64,000 nucleotides of DNA from assembly GCF_017873175.1 (NCBI RefSeq), contig NZ_JAGGJW010000001.1, positions 62,001 to 126,000 on the forward strand, given 5' to 3'. The notes below the pieces were generated by a model, which was not told the DNA's origin, did no database searches, and worked only from the letters and a program-made list of their open reading frames with translations. Source of the DNA: Neorhizobium petrolearium (GTDB lineage: Bacteria > Pseudomonadota > Alphaproteobacteria > Rhizobiales > Rhizobiaceae). The position numbers and the translations under genes are program-made. This document shows, in pieces, positions 46,189 to 54,325 of this stretch (position 1 is the first letter of the stretch; every line of letters starts with the position of its first letter).

Positions 46189-47268
46189 ATGGGGTTTTCG
46201 AGACCGACGGGTAGGGACAGCGGCTCTGTGCTCGACGATCGCTCGCGGGAAATCTTCCGTCGCGTTGTCGAAAGCTATCTCGAAACCGGTGAGCCGCTTG
46301 GTTCCCGCAATCTGTCGCGGCTCCTTCCGATGTCGCTGTCGCCGGCATCCGTGCGCAACGTGATGAGCGACCTCGAAGAACTCGGCCTGATCTATTCGCC
46401 GCATGTCAGCGCCGGCCGGCTGCCGACCCAATCGGGCCTTCGGTTTTTCGTCGATGCCTTTATGCAGGTCGGCAATCTTTCTGATGAGGAACGCGCCACG
46501 ATCGAACGGCAGATCCGGCCGGGTGACCGCGACCAGCCGATGGAGAGCCTGATGGCGGAAGCAAGCCTCATGCTGTCCGGCATGTCGCGCGGCGCCGGCC
46601 TCGTCATCACCACGAAGAGCGATCCCGTCCTCAGGCATGTGGAATTCATCCGGCTGGAGCCCACCAAGGCGCTTGCCGTGCTGGTCGGCGATCACAATCA
46701 GGTGGAGAACCGCATCATCGAGCTGCCCGCCGGCGTGACTTCGTCACAGCTCACGGAAGCGGCGAATTTCCTCAATGCGCATCTGTCCGGTCAGACGCTC
46801 CCCGAACTGCGCAATGAGCTTACGAGGCTTAAGGACCAGGTGCAGGGAGAGCTTTATACTCTCTCGCAGGAGCTCGTCGAGCGAGGGCTGGCCGTCTGGT
46901 CGGGTGACAGCGAGGAAGGCAAGCCGAGCCAGCTCATTGTTCGCGGACGCGCCAACCTTCTTCAGGGCCTCGACGATTCAGCCGATCTGGATCGTTTGCG
47001 CCTTCTTTTCGACGATCTCGAAAAGAAGGACAGCCTGATCGAAATTCTTGAACTCGCCGAGAGGGGGCCGGGTGTGCGTATCTTCATCGGCTCAGAGAAC
47101 AAGCTCTTTTCGCTTTCCGGTTCCTCGCTCATTGTGGCACCCTATCGCGACGGCGAGGACCATATTATAGGCGCTGTCGGCGTCATTGGTCCGACGCGGC
47201 TCAATTATTCCCGTATTGTGCCGATGGTGGACTACACCGCCCAGCTTCTCGCAAGGCTGTCGCGCTGA
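46189..47268 (+). CDS. hrcA: Heat-inducible transcription repressor HrcA
   Basis: This 359-residue protein represses groESL-type operons by binding CIRCE elements. The N-terminal winged helix shows LDDRSREIFRRVVESYLETGEPLGSRNLSRLLPMSLSPASVRNVMSDLEELGLIYSPHVSAGRLPTQSGLRFFVD, near residues 10-85, the strongest HrcA signature. A GAF-like domain with an inserted segment follows, ending RLNYSRIVPMVDYTAQLLARL. Upstream AAGGA sits 5-10 bases before the ATG. It precedes grpE by 118 bases with a possible heat-shock promoter in the gap. Confidence 0.97.
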   Translation: MGFSRPTGRDSGSVLDDRSREIFRRVVESYLETGEPLGSRNLSRLLPMSLSPASVRNVMSDLEELGLIYSPHVSAGRLPTQSGLRFFVDAFMQVGNLSDEERATIERQIRPGDRDQPMESLMAEASLMLSGMSRGAGLVITTKSDPVLRHVEFIRLEPTKALAVLVGDHNQVENRIIELPAGVTSSQLTEAANFLNAHLSGQTLPELRNELTRLKDQVQGELYTLSQELVERGLAVWSGDSEEGKPSQLIVRGRANLLQGLDDSADLDRLRLLFDDLEKKDSLIEILELAERGPGVRIFIGSENKLFSLSGSSLIVAPYRDGEDHIIGAVGVIGPTRLNYSRIVPMVDYTAQLLARLSR

Positions 47269-47305
47269 CGAGGCAAGCTTCCGGCGTCCGAGTTTCCGCC
47301 CAAGC

Positions 47306-47334
47306 CTTGATTTTTCCATCTTAAACCTCGATAT
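47306..47334 (+). promoter_or_regulatory. Candidate RpoH (sigma-32) promoter of grpE
   Basis: CTTGAT at 47306-47311 and CGATAT at 47329-47334 are separated by 17 bases, close to the alphaproteobacterial RpoH pattern CTTGAA-N17-CCATAT. The predicted start is about 45 bases before the grpE ATG. Confidence 0.5.
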
Positions 47335-47386
47335 CGGGCACAAATCGAAGCCCGGAAATCTAAGCAAAGAATAACTGGAGACCGTC

Positions 47387-48043
47387 ATGACCGACGAAAC
47401 CAAGAAGAACGGACCTGACACAACTGCCGCCGAAAATACGGCGGAAGCCGTGGCGTCTGCTCTTGAGGACGCGGCCAATCAGAACGCCGCCGAAGCGCCG
47501 GCCCCGGAGGCAGGCCAGACGACCGATCCCCTGGATGTGCTGAAGGCGGAGAATGCCGAATTGCGTGACCGCTTCCTGCGGCTTGCCGCCGAGATGGATA
47601 ACCTGCGTCGCCGCACCGAGCGCGACGTGAAGGACGCCAAGTCCTATTCGGTCGCGGGCTTTGCCCGCGATATGCTCGCCGTTTCGGATAACCTCCGCCG
47701 TGCGCTGGATGCCGTGCCGACCGAAATGCGCGCTGGGGCCGATGCCACGCTGACGACGCTTCTGGAAGGTGTCGAAATGACCGAGCGCTCCATGTTGTCG
47801 GCGCTGGAACGCCATGGCGTCAAGAGGATCGAGGCGGAAGGCCAGAAGTTCGATCCGCATTTCCATCAGGCCATGTTCGAAATTCCGGACACCACCGTAC
47901 CGAACAACACGGTCGTGCAGGTGGTACAGGCGGGCTTTACGATCGGCGAACGCGTCCTGCGTCCGGCCATGGTCGGCGTTGCAAAAGGCGGCCCCAAACC
48001 GGAAGCCTCGGCGGCCGAGCCGGCTGGCGAGAACAAAGCCTGA
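47387..48043 (+). CDS. grpE: Nucleotide exchange factor GrpE
   Basis: This 218-residue dimeric protein releases ADP from DnaK. The N-terminal 45 residues are acidic and Ala-rich, then a long helix ([59 protein letters not shown] near 47-105) forms the coiled coil. The C-terminal beta-domain shows [47 protein letters not shown]. The ATG follows GGAG. A terminator starts 12 bases after the stop. Confidence 0.97.
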   Translation: MTDETKKNGPDTTAAENTAEAVASALEDAANQNAAEAPAPEAGQTTDPLDVLKAENAELRDRFLRLAAEMDNLRRRTERDVKDAKSYSVAGFARDMLAVSDNLRRALDAVPTEMRAGADATLTTLLEGVEMTERSMLSALERHGVKRIEAEGQKFDPHFHQAMFEIPDTTVPNNTVVQVVQAGFTIGERVLRPAMVGVAKGGPKPEASAAEPAGENKA

Positions 48044-48054
48044 CAATTCTGGAG

Positions 48055-48076
48055 GCGGGCGGTCTCGCCCGCTTTT
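48055..48076 (+). terminator. Rho-independent terminator of grpE
   Basis: GCGGGCG (48055-48061) pairs with CGCCCGC (48066-48072) over a four-base loop, followed by TTTT. Confidence 0.8.
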
Positions 48077-48100
48077 GCCATGGTGCGTTCTTCTGTCGTC

Positions 48101-48463
48101 TCACCAGGCGGCGGGTTCTCGCACCATGTGCACGATATTGGCAGGATTCATCGCCCAGCCGCCCTTGAAGCCGTCCGGCAGGGGCTCGATCGCATCGCAA
48201 CGAACGACACCCGATTTCTCCAGGTGGGCCGCTGCGGCACCGAAATCGTCGGTGAAAAGCTCCAGCCAGATCTCTGCCTGGCTCAGCATCGGCGCCTCGT
48301 CGATCCATAATTTGTTCGGACCGAGTTCGAAGCCTATGGCCGGCGCCTTGTCGGTAATCTCCTTGAGCCCGACGACGTCTCGGTAGAAAGCGAGCGTCTC
48401 CTGATACTGATGTGGCGGGACTTTCATGGCGATGTCGATGCCGCCGTAGATGTGTCCGGTCAT
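48101..48463 (-). CDS. VOC (glyoxalase-like) family protein
   Basis: This 120-residue protein is a VOC fold: GHIYGGIDIAMKVPPHQYQETLAFYRDVVGLKEI at 3-36, GFELGPNKLWIDEAP near 43, and EIWLELFTDDFGAAAAHLEKSGVVRCDAIEPLP near 63-95. The usual C-terminal metal Glu is not clear, so it may bind rather than convert a ligand. The ATG at 48463 has a strong GGAGGAG site. It diverges from an ArsR-type regulator whose operator sits in the shared gap; such ArsR/VOC pairs often respond to small molecules. Confidence 0.83.
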   Translation of the reverse strand: MTGHIYGGIDIAMKVPPHQYQETLAFYRDVVGLKEITDKAPAIGFELGPNKLWIDEAPMLSQAEIWLELFTDDFGAAAAHLEKSGVVRCDAIEPLPDGFKGGWAMNPANIVHMVREPAAW

Positions 48464-48530
48464 GACAAATTCTCCTCCCTTTTGGAAATATCGAAGCTCT
48501 TCCCCGCGATTTCTTGCCGGTATCAAAAAT

Positions 48531-48550
48531 ATGTTATAAAAATATAACAT
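48531..48550. promoter_or_regulatory. Perfect operator dyad overlapping the ArsR start codon
   Basis: ATGTTATA (48531-48538) and TATAACAT (48543-48550) form a perfect eight-base inverted repeat with an AAAA spacer. The right arm includes the first two bases of the ArsR ATG. It lies 68 bases upstream of the divergent VOC start, so one repressor dimer could control both. Confidence 0.7.
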
Positions 48551-48872
48551 GTCAAGCGAATCGCAGATCGATGCCGTTTTCAAGGCACTCGCCCATCCCC
48601 GACGGCGGCAAATCCTGGATCAGTTGAGGGACAAGCCGCAAACGACGGGCGCACTCTGCGAAACCTTCTTTGATATGGATCGCTGCACGGTCATGCAGCA
48701 TCTGAGAGTTCTGGAGGACGCGGATCTGGTGATTGTGAAGCGGGAAGGGCGTGAACGCTGGAACTATCTGAATTCGCTGCCGATCAAGGCGATCAGTGAT
48801 CGCTGGATCGGGGAATACGCCGCGCATGCCGTCCGATTGCTGGATCGGCTGAAATCGGACCTCGATCAGTGA
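48549..48872 (+). CDS. ArsR-family winged-helix regulator
   Basis: This 107-residue protein shows the ArsR fold: VFKALAHPRRRQILDQLRDKPQTTGALCETF at 10-40, the recognition helix MDRCTVMQHLRVLEDADLVIVKREGRERWNYLN near 43-75. Two cysteines (37, 46) are not in the ELCVCDL position of metal sensors. It resembles the SRPBCC/VOC-linked ArsR group that ends in an extra helix. No ribosome binding site precedes the ATG, and the perfect operator overlaps it, so a leaderless message is possible. Confidence 0.87.
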   Translation: MSSESQIDAVFKALAHPRRRQILDQLRDKPQTTGALCETFFDMDRCTVMQHLRVLEDADLVIVKREGRERWNYLNSLPIKAISDRWIGEYAAHAVRLLDRLKSDLDQ

Positions 48873-48900
48873 TCAACGGGCAGGTTTGAAAATCCCCAGA

Positions 48901-48936
48901 ACAAAACCGCCCGGCGCTTCTCCAGCAGCCGGGCGG
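48901..48936 (-). terminator. Rho-independent terminator of ptsN
   Basis: On the minus strand CCGCCCGGC (48936-48928) pairs with GCCGGGCGG (48915-48907) across a 12-base loop, followed by TTTTGT from 48906. It lies 32 bases beyond the ptsN stop and on the other strand might also end the ArsR transcript, but lacks a T run there. Confidence 0.75.
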
Positions 48937-48968
48937 CTTCGCTTCGTCCCCACGAAAAATCTGTGCCG

Positions 48969-49433
48969 TCATGCGGCGTGGTTAGCCTGTTCCTCGTTCA
49001 GAAAGGCGTAGATTGCCGATGCGGAATCGGTCTTGCGCAGCTTCGCCACCAGATCCTGATCGCGCAGCACGCGGGCAATCCGCGACAATGCCTTCAGGTG
49101 GTCAGCTCCGGCGCCTTCCGGCGCAAGCAGCAGGAAAACGAGGTCTACAGGCTCATCGTCAAGTGCTTCGAAATCGACCGGCGTTTCGAGCCGCGCGAAA
49201 ATCCCCTTGATGGAGGAGATGCTGCTGAGCTTGCCATGCGGGATGGCGATGCCATGGCCGACGCCGGTGGAGCCGAGCCTTTCCCGCTGCAGGATAATAT
49301 CGAAGATTTCCCGTTCGGCGACGCCGGTGAGCTTGGAGGCCTTGGCCGCCAGTTCCTGCAAAAGCTGCTTTTTGGAATTCACTTTGAGGGCAGGAATAAT
49401 CGCATCTTGCTGCAGCAAATCTGCCAATGCCAT
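48969..49433 (-). CDS. ptsN: Nitrogen-PTS EIIA component PtsN
   Basis: This 154-residue protein is the EIIA-Ntr phosphocarrier of the nitrogen phosphotransferase system, which regulates potassium transport, stress and nitrogen responses rather than sugar uptake. The phosphorylated His lies in GSTGVGHGIAIPHGKL near residue 66. The N-terminal MALADLLQQDAIIPALKVNSKKQLLQELAAKA and the C-terminal LRKTDSASAIYAFLNEEQ are typical. The ATG at 49433 gives exactly the common length; an ATG three codons upstream is less likely. It follows hpf by 79 bases in the conserved rpoN-hpf-ptsN block. Confidence 0.96.
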   Translation of the reverse strand: MALADLLQQDAIIPALKVNSKKQLLQELAAKASKLTGVAEREIFDIILQRERLGSTGVGHGIAIPHGKLSSISSIKGIFARLETPVDFEALDDEPVDLVFLLLAPEGAGADHLKALSRIARVLRDQDLVAKLRKTDSASAIYAFLNEEQANHAA

Positions 49434-49512
49434 TCTCGTCATCCTTTGTGCCGCAAGAGGCTTTGCTCCATGCGAAGGGGAGCGCCGTTTCCGACGCTCT
49501 CCCCAAGGTTGT

Positions 49513-50088
49513 TCAGTTTTTGATATTGGTAGAATCGATCCAGCCAATATTGCCGTCGTTGCGGCGATAAACAATGTTCAACTCTTCCTTGCCGGGGCTG
49601 CGGAACAGGAGAACCGGCTCATCAGTCATGTCGAGCGCCATCACTGCGCTAGCTACAGTCATCGTCTTCAATGGCTTTGAGCTTTCCGCAACGATGGTCG
49701 GCGCGAAATCCTCAGGCAGTTCGTCCGATTCATCCGGTACGGCATCCATCACCGTGTAAGCGACTTCGGCGTAGCCATTCATGTGGTTGCCCGCGTGATG
49801 GTCCTTCAGGCGCCGCTTGTAGCGACGAAGGCGCTTTTCGATCCGCTCTGCCGCAGCATCGAAGCATCCCTGGGGATCATTCGCCTCTCCTGCCGCATGC
49901 AGGACAATCCCGGTGTCGAGATGGACCTTGCAATCAGCTGAAAAGCGCGAGCCGGATTTTTCCACAATGACTTGGCTGGAATACCCCCCGTCGAAGTATT
50001 TCGCAACCGCTTCACCGATTTGGTCCTCGATCCGCTGACGGAACGATTCACCAATTTCCATATGCTTACCGGATACACGCACACTCAT
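49513..50088 (-). CDS. hpf: Long-form ribosome hibernation promoting factor
   Basis: This 191-residue protein dimerises 70S ribosomes into inactive 100S particles in stationary phase. The N-terminal HPF domain (MSVRVSGKHMEIGESFRQRIEDQIGEAVAKYF... to about 95) and the C-terminal long-HPF dimerisation domain (PTIVAESSKPLKTMTVASAVMALDMTDEPVLLFRSPGKEELNIVYRRNDGNIGWID near 128-186) are both present, so this is the long form. The ATG at 50088 follows AAGGAA. A 234-base gap separates it from rpoN, leaving room for its own promoter. Confidence 0.96.
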   Translation of the reverse strand: MSVRVSGKHMEIGESFRQRIEDQIGEAVAKYFDGGYSSQVIVEKSGSRFSADCKVHLDTGIVLHAAGEANDPQGCFDAAAERIEKRLRRYKRRLKDHHAGNHMNGYAEVAYTVMDAVPDESDELPEDFAPTIVAESSKPLKTMTVASAVMALDMTDEPVLLFRSPGKEELNIVYRRNDGNIGWIDSTNIKN

Positions 50089-50322
50089 GGAATTTTTCCT
50101 TCTTGTCGTGACTTGCGTGTTTCAGTCTACGCCAAGCCGCCCCCTCATCCAAGCCGTACGAATGCGGCAAAGCCAAATTGCTGCAATCTATGCCTATCGG
50201 ACGGCGGGGCATGCTTTTGGCCATGTCCCGTGCAGTTGCGGCGGGCTTCTAACCCCCGATGCCCGGAATGTCAACGGTCGCAGGCCTTGGGAAAACTACT
50301 TAGGTCTGTGGAAATCCGTTCG

Positions 50323-51879
50323 TCAGAATGCCGCCACCTTGGCAAGCGCACGCTTCTCCCGGCGGCGCTGGACGGAGGAGGGGATGTTCATCGCCTCGCG
50401 GTATTTTGCCACCGTGCGGCGCGCCAGTTCGACGCCGCCGCGCTTCAGGCTGATGACGATGTCGTCGTCGGAAAGCACCGCGTCCGGCGTTTCCTGGGCG
50501 ATCAGCTGGCGGATGCGGTGGCGCACGGCTTCGGCCGAGTGGCTGTCGCCGCCCTCTTCCGCCGAACCGATCGAGACGGTGAAGAAATATTTGAGCTCGA
50601 ACAGGCCGCGCGGCGTCAGCATGTATTTGTTGGAGGTGACGCGACTCACCGTCGATTCGTGCATCTTGATCGCTTCGGCGACGGTCTTCAGGTTGAGCGG
50701 TCTCAGGTGATCGACGCCGTGCAGCAGGAAGGCGTCCTGCTGGCGGACGATCTCGGCTGCCACCTTCATGATTGTCTTGGCTCGCTGGTCGAGGCTGCGC
50801 GTCAGCCAATTGGCGTTCTGCAGGCATTCGGACAGGAAATTATGATCCTCTCCGTTTTTCGGGCAATTCTTTGAAACGCTCTGGAAATAGGCCTGGTTCA
50901 CCAGAACCCGCGGCAGCGTGTCCGGATTGAGCTCGACCAGCCAGCTTCCGTCCGGCGCGGGGCGGACGACGATATCCGGCGAAATCGTCTCCGAGACGGA
51001 GCTTTCGAAACCGGCGCCGGGTTTCGGGTTGAGCCCGCGGATTTCCGCCAGCATATCGAGCAGATCTTCGTCATCGACCCCGCAGATCTTCCGCAGCGAG
51101 ACGAAGTCGCGCTTGGCGAGCAGGTCGAGATGCTTCACAAGCGCGTCCATCGCCGGGTCGAGCCGATCCTTCTGCCGTAGCTGGATCGCCAGGCACTCGC
51201 TGAGCGAGCGGGCAAAGACGCCCGGCGGCTCCAGCGTCTGCAGCTTGTGCAGGATGGTCTCCACGTCTTCGGAGCGCTTGCCGAGCCGTGCGGCGATTTC
51301 CTGAACATCACCCTGCAGGTAACCCGCCTCATCGAGGTGATCGACCAGATGCTGGGCCACAAGACGATCCGTCATACTGCCCAGAAGGAAAGGGATCTGC
51401 TGGTTGAGATGGTCGCGTAGCGTCACCTGACCGGCGACGAAATCGTCTAGATCGTAGTCTTCGCCGGAATCCCCGCCCGGCATGGATTTCCACTGACTGA
51501 GGAGTTCCGGGGCGTCGGCGCGCCGTTCCGGTCCGTCGTCGGGAAAGACGTTCTCAAAGCCTGTGTCGAGCCCTTCGCCGAGCTGTTCCGCTGTGACGGA
51601 AGAGCCCCCCTCATACCACTCGCTCTCGTCCGAGGCCCCGGCGCCTTCGCTTCCGAGCTCCGGTTCGGCAAAGATGCCGCCGCTTTCAAAGCCTGTTTCC
51701 GCGCCGTTTTCGGCATTCTCTGATGCAATTTCGAGCAGCGGGTTCTTCTCGACCTCCTGGGCAATGAACTGGTTGAGTTCGAAATGCGTCATCTGCAGCA
51801 GCTGAATCGATTGCATCAGCTGCGGTGTCATCACCAGCGATTGGGTTTGGCGTAGGAAAAGGCTGGTGGATAAACCCAT
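50323..51879 (-). CDS. rpoN: RNA polymerase sigma-54 factor
   Basis: This 518-residue sigma factor directs transcription from -24/-12 promoters with AAA+ activators, notably for nitrogen assimilation. Region I is LFLRQTQSLVMTPQLMQSIQLLQMTHFELNQFIAQEVEKNPLLE at about 6-49, an acidic region II follows (about 55-125), and the C-terminal RpoN box ARRTVAKYREAMNIPSS is intact near 493-510. The ATG at 51879 is chosen over a TTG eight codons upstream. It lies 171 bases after lptB, the conserved proteobacterial order. Confidence 0.97.
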   Translation of the reverse strand: MGLSTSLFLRQTQSLVMTPQLMQSIQLLQMTHFELNQFIAQEVEKNPLLEIASENAENGAETGFESGGIFAEPELGSEGAGASDESEWYEGGSSVTAEQLGEGLDTGFENVFPDDGPERRADAPELLSQWKSMPGGDSGEDYDLDDFVAGQVTLRDHLNQQIPFLLGSMTDRLVAQHLVDHLDEAGYLQGDVQEIAARLGKRSEDVETILHKLQTLEPPGVFARSLSECLAIQLRQKDRLDPAMDALVKHLDLLAKRDFVSLRKICGVDDEDLLDMLAEIRGLNPKPGAGFESSVSETISPDIVVRPAPDGSWLVELNPDTLPRVLVNQAYFQSVSKNCPKNGEDHNFLSECLQNANWLTRSLDQRAKTIMKVAAEIVRQQDAFLLHGVDHLRPLNLKTVAEAIKMHESTVSRVTSNKYMLTPRGLFELKYFFTVSIGSAEEGGDSHSAEAVRHRIRQLIAQETPDAVLSDDDIVISLKRGGVELARRTVAKYREAMNIPSSVQRRREKRALAKVAAF

Positions 51880-52050
51880 GGCGGACGCGAAACTCCCCTG
51901 CAATCCCCTTGCGGTACCCCATCGTGAGGCGGCAACACGCGCCTTCGGCCAAGCCTCTTGATGGCCGAATTTGCATCTGGCACGAGAATTGCTTTTTTAT
52001 GGGATTTGGTCAAGCGCCGCGGTGCGGGCAAAGCAAACTTCTTTGTCGCA

Positions 52051-52863
52051 CTAGAGGCTGAACTTGTCGCCAAGGTAAAGCCGGCGGACATCCGGGTTGT
52101 TGACGATGTCGCCCGCCCGGCCATGCGTAAGCACTTCACCCGCATGGATGATGTAGGCGCGATCGATGAGGCCCAAAGTCTCGCGGACGTTGTGGTCGGT
52201 TATCAGAACGCCGATCCCGCGTGCCGTCAAGTGGCGAACGAGATTCTGGATATCGGAGACGGAAATCGGGTCGACGCCGGCGAACGGCTCGTCGAGCAGC
52301 ATGAAGGCGGGATCCGTCGCCAATGCGCGGGCGATTTCGAGGCGGCGCCGCTCGCCGCCGGAAAGCGCCACGGCGGCGGATTTGCGCAGCTGGCTGATAT
52401 GGAACTCCTGCAGGAGTTCGTCGAGCTTGTGTTCCCGCTTGTCCTTGTCCGGCTGATGCACTTCGAGCACCGCGCGGATGTTCTCTTCCACCGTCAGGCC
52501 GCGGAAGATCGAGGCTTCCTGCGGCAGATAGCCAACACCGAGGCGGGCGCGCCGGTACATTGGCATGCGGGTGACCTCGTTGCCGTTGATGGCGATCATG
52601 CCCTCATCCACTGGCACGAGGCCGGTGATCATGTAGAAGCAGGTCGTCTTGCCGGCGCCATTGGGTCCGAGCAGCCCAACGGCCTCGCCACGGCGCACCA
52701 CCAGCGACACGCCGTTGACGACGCGTCGCGCGTCATAGGTCTTGGAAAGGCCGTGCGCGACCAGCGTGCCCTCATAGCGCGCTTTGTCGCGTACAACGAA
52801 GGGTTCGGGCGCGGACGGCTTCCTTGCCGACAGACTGGAGAGCAGCGGTATTTTCACGGGCAA
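52051..52863 (-). CDS. lptB: LPS export ABC transporter ATPase LptB
   Basis: This 270-residue ATPase powers extraction of lipopolysaccharide from the inner membrane by LptFG. Walker A GPNGAGKTT is at 66-74, the Q-loop GYLPQEASIF near 109, the signature LSGGERRRLEIAR near 158 and Walker B FMLLDEPFAGVDP near 178, with TDHN as the switch. An approximately 30-residue N-terminal extension precedes the usual LptB start. No ATG fits; a TTG at 52863 or GTG at 52857 is likely, both just past the lptA stop, so translation is probably coupled. Confidence 0.95.
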   Translation of the reverse strand: MPVKIPLLSSLSARKPSAPEPFVVRDKARYEGTLVAHGLSKTYDARRVVNGVSLVVRRGEAVGLLGPNGAGKTTCFYMITGLVPVDEGMIAINGNEVTRMPMYRRARLGVGYLPQEASIFRGLTVEENIRAVLEVHQPDKDKREHKLDELLQEFHISQLRKSAAVALSGGERRRLEIARALATDPAFMLLDEPFAGVDPISVSDIQNLVRHLTARGIGVLITDHNVRETLGLIDRAYIIHAGEVLTHGRAGDIVNNPDVRRLYLGDKFSL

Positions 52864-52869
52864 TGTCTA

Positions 52870-53433
52870 TTATTGTTTCGGTTGCTGCTGCCGCGATTTC
52901 GGGTCGAGCAGGATTTCGACGCGCCCGCCGCAGGCGTCGAGCTTGGCTTGGCCGGTTTCCATCAGCACGGTCAGCTTGCAGCCCTTGAAGACATTGGGGC
53001 CTTCGGAGAGCACGACCTGCTTGCCCGAGAGCACGAAAGTCTGCGTGGCCATGTCGAACTCGCCTTTCTCGGCGGTGGCCTGCTGCGTACCGGAGCTCAG
53101 GAAAACCGTTTCATCGAGGAATATCTTGTCAATATTGGCGTTGCCCGAGGTCACGGATGCGCCCTCGCCGGTATAGAGCACCGTCATCTTGCCGGCCTTT
53201 ACCGTGGTCGAGCCCTGCACGACCTGCACATTGCCGGTGAAGAAAGCCTTCTTTTCCTGTTCCTTGATCTCGAGCTGGTCGCTCTGGATCTGGATCGGCT
53301 GATCGTTGGAAAGCTTGAGGCTTTCCATCTGGCTGGTGGTCGATTGGGCCTGAGCGGTGGCGGCAAGGCAGGATAATAGCCCCGCCGCAATCAGAACTGC
53401 GGAATTCCGTGTAAAAAGGCGGCGATACGTCAT
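52870..53433 (-). CDS. lptA: LPS transport periplasmic protein LptA
   Basis: This 187-residue periplasmic protein forms the beta-jellyroll bridge that carries LPS between inner and outer membranes. The signal peptide covers residues 1-29 (cleaved after ATAQA). The OstA-like core begins NDQPIQIQSDQLEIKEQEKKAFFTGNVQVVQGSTTVKAGKMTVLY, near 43-87. The C-terminus is glutamine-rich. A Cys pair (126 region KGCKL and DACGG) may form a disulfide. It lies between lptC (12 bases upstream) and lptB in an lptC-lptA-lptB run. Confidence 0.94.
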   Translation of the reverse strand: MTYRRLFTRNSAVLIAAGLLSCLAATAQAQSTTSQMESLKLSNDQPIQIQSDQLEIKEQEKKAFFTGNVQVVQGSTTVKAGKMTVLYTGEGASVTSGNANIDKIFLDETVFLSSGTQQATAEKGEFDMATQTFVLSGKQVVLSEGPNVFKGCKLTVLMETGQAKLDACGGRVEILLDPKSRQQQPKQ

Positions 53434-53445
53434 GGCGGCCGGGCT

Positions 53446-54114
53446 CTATTTGCCTTGGTTGCGGATGGTGGCAGGGTCGAGATGGACGCGAACCTGGCCT
53501 ATGAAAGTGATAATGCGCCCCTTATCCGTTATCTTTAAGGAGTCTGCAACAATCGACCCTTCTTTCATCGATATATCGACGGGATCGCGTGTGTCCAGGA
53601 AACCGGCATTGACGTCAAGATGGGCGGATTTGAATCGGGCCGTGATGCCGTTGCTGAGGTTCACGTCGAACGGAGCAGTGAGATCGAGCATGTCGGTGCC
53701 GCGGTCGAAGTCGGCGCCGGTTGCCGTTACCCGCGCGATCACGTCGTCATTGATCGGCACCGCCGCTTTCACGTCCTCGAGTGTGATCATGTTCGGGTTC
53801 TGGATGTCCTGCAATGCACGGTTGGCGATCATCGAGTAGCTGATGCCTTCATTGTTGCGGCCGGAAATCGCCGGACGTTCCATGACGATCTTGCCGTTTT
53901 CGATGCGGGCGCTTTCGATGGAAAGGTCTTCCGGCAGATAGGCGCGGATGATCGAAACACCGATAAAGACGATCGAGATCAAGCCGGCGGCGACAGGCAG
54001 CAGGATTTTCAGCTTCCGCACAAGGGCGGAATGGGCAAGCGCCGCCTGATAGGCGTCCGCATGCGGCTCCAACGCCGCCACCAGGCCCGCCGTCTTTCGA
54101 ATATGCTGCAGCAT
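53446..54114 (-). CDS. lptC: LPS export system protein LptC
   Basis: This 222-residue bitopic protein links LptBFG to LptA. A cytoplasmic segment of about 36 residues is followed by one membrane helix (ILLPVAAGLISIVFIGVSII near 37-56) and a periplasmic beta-jellyroll (ERPAISGRNNEGISYSMIANRALQDIQNPNMITLEDVKAAV...). The N-terminal tail is longer than in E. coli LptC, as usual in rhizobia. The ATG at 54114 has a rather distant AAGGAAAAG. It heads the lptC-lptA-lptB run and diverges from sppA. Confidence 0.9.
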   Translation of the reverse strand: MLQHIRKTAGLVAALEPHADAYQAALAHSALVRKLKILLPVAAGLISIVFIGVSIIRAYLPEDLSIESARIENGKIVMERPAISGRNNEGISYSMIANRALQDIQNPNMITLEDVKAAVPINDDVIARVTATGADFDRGTDMLDLTAPFDVNLSNGITARFKSAHLDVNAGFLDTRDPVDISMKEGSIVADSLKITDKGRIITFIGQVRVHLDPATIRNQGK

Positions 54115-54325
54115 GGATGCTGGATCTTTTCCTTTTTGCCCTTTGCGGCCTGCCCCGAAGCCATCTGATGGCCGGAGCCGGCACGCACAGGCCTACTCTG
54201 TCCGCCAATATGGTTTTTATTCATCAACAAACAATAACGGACAACATAAAAACGTGATGTGCCCTCGTGTAAAACACGCTACAGAGCCTATTTAGCTGCT
54301 GCTGGGCAGATTTGAGGGTGTTTTT

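Noticed and set aside
51958..53376. 472-codon plus-strand frame opposite lptB/lptA
   Set aside because: Covers the whole lptB-lptA region antisense; no motif and no plausible ribosome binding site.
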